Assembly: GCA_021782055.1 (NCBI GenBank)
Contig: JAJXVP010000114.1
Coordinates: 1-8,262 of the forward strand
DNA from: a bacterium
GTDB taxonomy: Bacteria > Spirochaetota > Spirochaetia > JABEVK01
Reading direction: 5' to 3'
Length of the DNA stretch: 8,262 nucleotides
Shown here: positions 6,441 to 8,262 of the stretch, piece by piece
Numbering within the stretch: the stretch's first letter is position 1
Layout: each line of letters begins with the position of its first letter
Notes under the pieces: generated by a model
Seen by the model: only the letters and a program-made list of their open reading frames with translations
What the model was told of the DNA's origin: nothing
Databases searched by the model: none
Translations under genes and position numbers: made by a program

Positions 6441-6453
6441 AGGGGAGGTTCGT

Positions 6454-6984
6454 ATGCGCGCAGTCTATCTTTTATTCTTTTTGGGGACTGTTACCCTAGC
6501 TCTCGCTGACTCTGTGGACGCACGGCCCTTTTCGCTCCCGTGGCGGGGGTGGATCAGTGACCCGGTCACCGGCGAAGCCTTGCATCTTCCTCAAAACCCC
6601 TCACCAATCACTTCTCCCACCCCCAGCTCCCAGCAATGGTTGGCCCCGTTTCAAGGTTCGATCACCCTACCGCTTCCCGAACCATCTTTGCTCAGTGAAG
6701 ACCAAGTCGTTCTCAAAGCTCCCGGGGTAGAACGCGAGCTTGCCTTGCTGGTTCAGGCCTATGTTCCCTTAAAAGAGTGGCAAAAGTTGGTGACTGAAAT
6801 TCCTAAGCTTGAGCAACAACACCCCGTTCCGGCCGTTTTTGACCGGATGGAGTTCTACTTAGCGCAAGCCTACGGGTATTTAGGGCAATTTCATGCGGCA
6901 GTTTTAGCGCTGGCCTCGGCTCAATCGATCAATTCTCGGGTTAAGCAGAGGTGGTTGACGGCCTTGCTAAGCCATTTGTCCTGA
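6454..6984 (+). CDS. Small exported protein with a TPR-like helical C terminus, function unknown
   Basis: A 176-residue protein not assigned to a named family. Residues 1-19 or 1-23 form a signal peptide (MR, hydrophobic AVYLLFFLGTVTLALA, cut after ALA or VDA), so the product is exported. Residues about 45-82 are rich in Pro and Ser (NPSPITSPTPSS, then LPLPEPS), probably an unstructured linker. Residues about 90-176 are helical; the segment around FYLAQAYGYLGQFHAAVLAL looks like one tetratricopeptide unit (A..YG.LG....A). ATG 6454 is supported by AGGGGAGG five bases upstream. It is transcribed away from the prfB operon and is followed after ten bases by the convergent end of the GH57 gene, so it is probably a single-gene transcript. 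A scaffold or binding role would be the usual guess for a TPR protein, but nothing here proves it. Confidence 0.72.
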   Translation: MRAVYLLFFLGTVTLALADSVDARPFSLPWRGWISDPVTGEALHLPQNPSPITSPTPSSQQWLAPFQGSITLPLPEPSLLSEDQVVLKAPGVERELALLVQAYVPLKEWQKLVTEIPKLEQQHPVPAVFDRMEFYLAQAYGYLGQFHAAVLALASAQSINSRVKQRWLTALLSHLS

Positions 6985-6996
6985 GCTTTGTTTTTT
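6966..6996 (+). terminator. Possible rho-independent terminator of the secreted-protein gene
   Basis: Six-base arms GCTAAG (6966-6971) and CTGAGC (6981-6986) pair with one mismatch around a nine-base loop and are followed by TTTGTTTTTT (6987-6996). The stem is short and lies over the end of the coding region. The T tract is only useful in the plus direction. Confidence 0.35.
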
Positions 6997-8262
6997 AGTT
7001 CCCGGCGAAGAATTCATCGGGCGACTGTTCCCAAAGGTTCCACGTCACCCGAGTAGTCCAAGGGGTACCCACGACAAGGTTAAGGTTCCACCGAGGAGCA
7101 AACCGATGAGCTACATAGTCGCCGGCTAACACCGAGCTGGTGTGGTTGACAATTTCTAAAAGCGGGGCTTCGCCGGCTTCCCAAGTCCAGTGAAAGTTCA
7201 CGTTACGAGGCAAGTCGATCAACTGTGCCTGCCCGGGGGTTTCAGGATCATACCGAAAGAGTCCGCTATCGGCCTGGCCGCAATAAAGGTACGAATCCTG
7301 CTCGTACCAGCCCGACCACTCAGGGCCCGACAACAGTTCTAGCTCGACCGTCAACTCTACCGAGGTTTCTTCAAACTTCAAGGATTTTTTGATACGGACA
7401 TGAACGGTGCCCAAAGGTCCCGAAAGTGTCGAGACTGCGGCCAAGGTCAAAAGACGCCCTTCCCGATTCAGATCAACAAGACGGAATTCTTTAGACCAAA
7501 ACTCTCCTGTTTCGCCATTTTCATGAAAGAATCGGTCAACAAACAGCTTAGCCGGGCTACGGTGGGTTAAATGATCGGCATCGGCCCAGTTCCAAGGCCT
7601 CTCTAACCAATCCCATTCAAAGGCAACGCCCCCCACGGGGTCAATAAATAAGTTATAGCGCGTGCCTTGAAACAAAAATTCTTTTAAACCGTCAAGATCA
7701 AAATCGAGCGAGGTAAGCGACGGTAAGAAGGTTGCCTTGTCGCGAGCTAAAACTTCGGCCGAAATCAAGGACTGAAAGGCCTTTTGACGACAGGTCCGGG
7801 CCAAACGGCCATCAGGGATGTAGGCTCGTAAGGATTGTCCCTTCCAAAGTTCCTCCAAGGCGGCTTTTTTCTTGTACTTATCGCCTCGAAGTGACGACAC
7901 CAAAAGGTGGGTATGAACCATTTTGCTGTAAAGTCGGTTCGAATCATCAAAATCGGTTAAAAATTGTTTCCAGCTTTGGCGCTCAGCATACGCTGGAGCC
8001 GAGATCCCTACATGACGACACAGGGTGGCGTAATCGGTAGAGGCAAAAAAGACACGATCGTACATAACCGTGGCGCGCTTGAGGTAGCTTGACGGGTTAA
8101 CACAGAGCATCCCGGGGTAACCGGACCGAAGAATGTTGAGAAAGTTCTCGAACCCTGAGGCTTCGTGAAAAAACGGAACCTCTTGCAAGCTCGAGAGTGA
8201 GAAGAATACTGACAACAACGAATCGTCATGACCAAACCTTTGGCGAATGGTCAGATCTAACG
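6995..8262 (-). CDS. GH57-type alpha-glucan enzyme (amylase or 4-alpha-glucanotransferase), C-terminal part
   Basis: Only the last 421 residues are visible; the frame is open to the window edge and no stop lies upstream. The pattern follows the C-terminal half of GH57 4-alpha-glucanotransferases/alpha-amylases: a helical domain with SNRLYSKM (107-114), RGDKYKKKAALEELWKGQ (125-142) and LISAEVLAR (165-173); then a beta-sandwich domain opening with DFDLDGLKEFLFQG (186-199), FIDPVGGVAFEWD (205-217) and NWADADHLTHR (224-234), as in the DUF1925 and DUF1926 modules of that family. The catalytic barrel with nucleophile Glu and acid Asp is off the window, so activity cannot be judged. It would act on maltodextrin or storage glucan in the cytoplasm. 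The AQ.N..YWHG.FGG-like stretch of archaeal members is not recognisable here (GQSLRAYIPDGRLARTCRQ instead). TTG at 8218 is not taken as a start because family-like sequence continues before it. Confidence 0.72.
   Translation of the reverse strand, partial: LDLTIRQRFGHDDSLLSVFFSLSSLQEVPFFHEASGFENFLNILRSGYPGMLCVNPSSYLKRATVMYDRVFFASTDYATLCRHVGISAPAYAERQSWKQFLTDFDDSNRLYSKMVHTHLLVSSLRGDKYKKKAALEELWKGQSLRAYIPDGRLARTCRQKAFQSLISAEVLARDKATFLPSLTSLDFDLDGLKEFLFQGTRYNLFIDPVGGVAFEWDWLERPWNWADADHLTHRSPAKLFVDRFFHENGETGEFWSKEFRLVDLNREGRLLTLAAVSTLSGPLGTVHVRIKKSLKFEETSVELTVELELLSGPEWSGWYEQDSYLYCGQADSGLFRYDPETPGQAQLIDLPRNVNFHWTWEAGEAPLLEIVNHTSSVLAGDYVAHRFAPRWNLNLVVGTPWTTRVTWNLWEQSPDEFFAGN

Noticed and set aside
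6995..8218. GH57-like gene as a complete 407-residue protein starting at 8218
   Set aside because: The codon at 8218 is TTG, no ribosome site is evident, the frame stays open to the window end, and family members need an N-terminal catalytic domain.
8008..8235. A 75-residue minus-strand open frame over the GH57 segment
   Set aside because: It is a frame-shifted copy of the GH57 coding strand; the GH57 frame carries the family-like sequence.

Overview
The window looks like a chromosomal housekeeping region of a bacterium with an outer membrane. A spirochaete of the Treponema/Spirochaeta kind fits best. This rests on gene content, not on any ribosomal RNA: a free-standing Cas2-like gene in front of prfB, PEGA-domain and YD-like envelope proteins, a Lol-type lipoprotein exporter, a short FtsY, and a GH57 glucan enzyme nearby. 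Base composition is moderate. UGA is used as a stop codon, and the RF2 gene keeps the classical UGA frameshift site. I see no tRNA, rRNA, CRISPR array, transposon or phage gene.

Positions 1 to about 6440 hold one tight operon on the minus strand, read from high to low coordinates: cas2-like (6406-6134), prfB with a programmed +1 frameshift (6124-4990), a secreted PEGA-domain protein (5012-3567), ftsY (3553-2687), a secreted YD-like repeat protein (2690-1569), a lolC/lolE-type permease (1572-307) and lolD (310 to beyond position 1). Gaps are at most 13 bases. Four junctions overlap: a 23-base overlap at prfB/PEGA, then 4-base overlaps at ftsY/YD, YD/lolC and lolC/lolD. Translational coupling along the chain is therefore likely. 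A good sigma-70-like promoter (TTGACA, 17 bases, TAAATT) lies directly in front of the cas2-like start codon, so close that the transcript may be leaderless.

To the right, a small secreted protein gene (6454-6984, plus strand) diverges from the operon. Only 47 bases separate the two start codons, and candidate promoters on the two strands overlap. This gene converges with a GH57-type alpha-glucan enzyme whose C-terminal 421 residues are visible on the minus strand (8262-6995). Its catalytic N-terminal part lies outside the window.

Functionally the operon joins translation termination (RF2), co-translational membrane targeting (FtsY, the SRP receptor) and lipoprotein release from the inner membrane (LolC/E and LolD). 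Two uncharacterised exported proteins and one Cas2-fold protein of unknown role travel with them. The least explained points are the solo Cas2-like gene and the way the RF2 frameshift gate may control the genes downstream.
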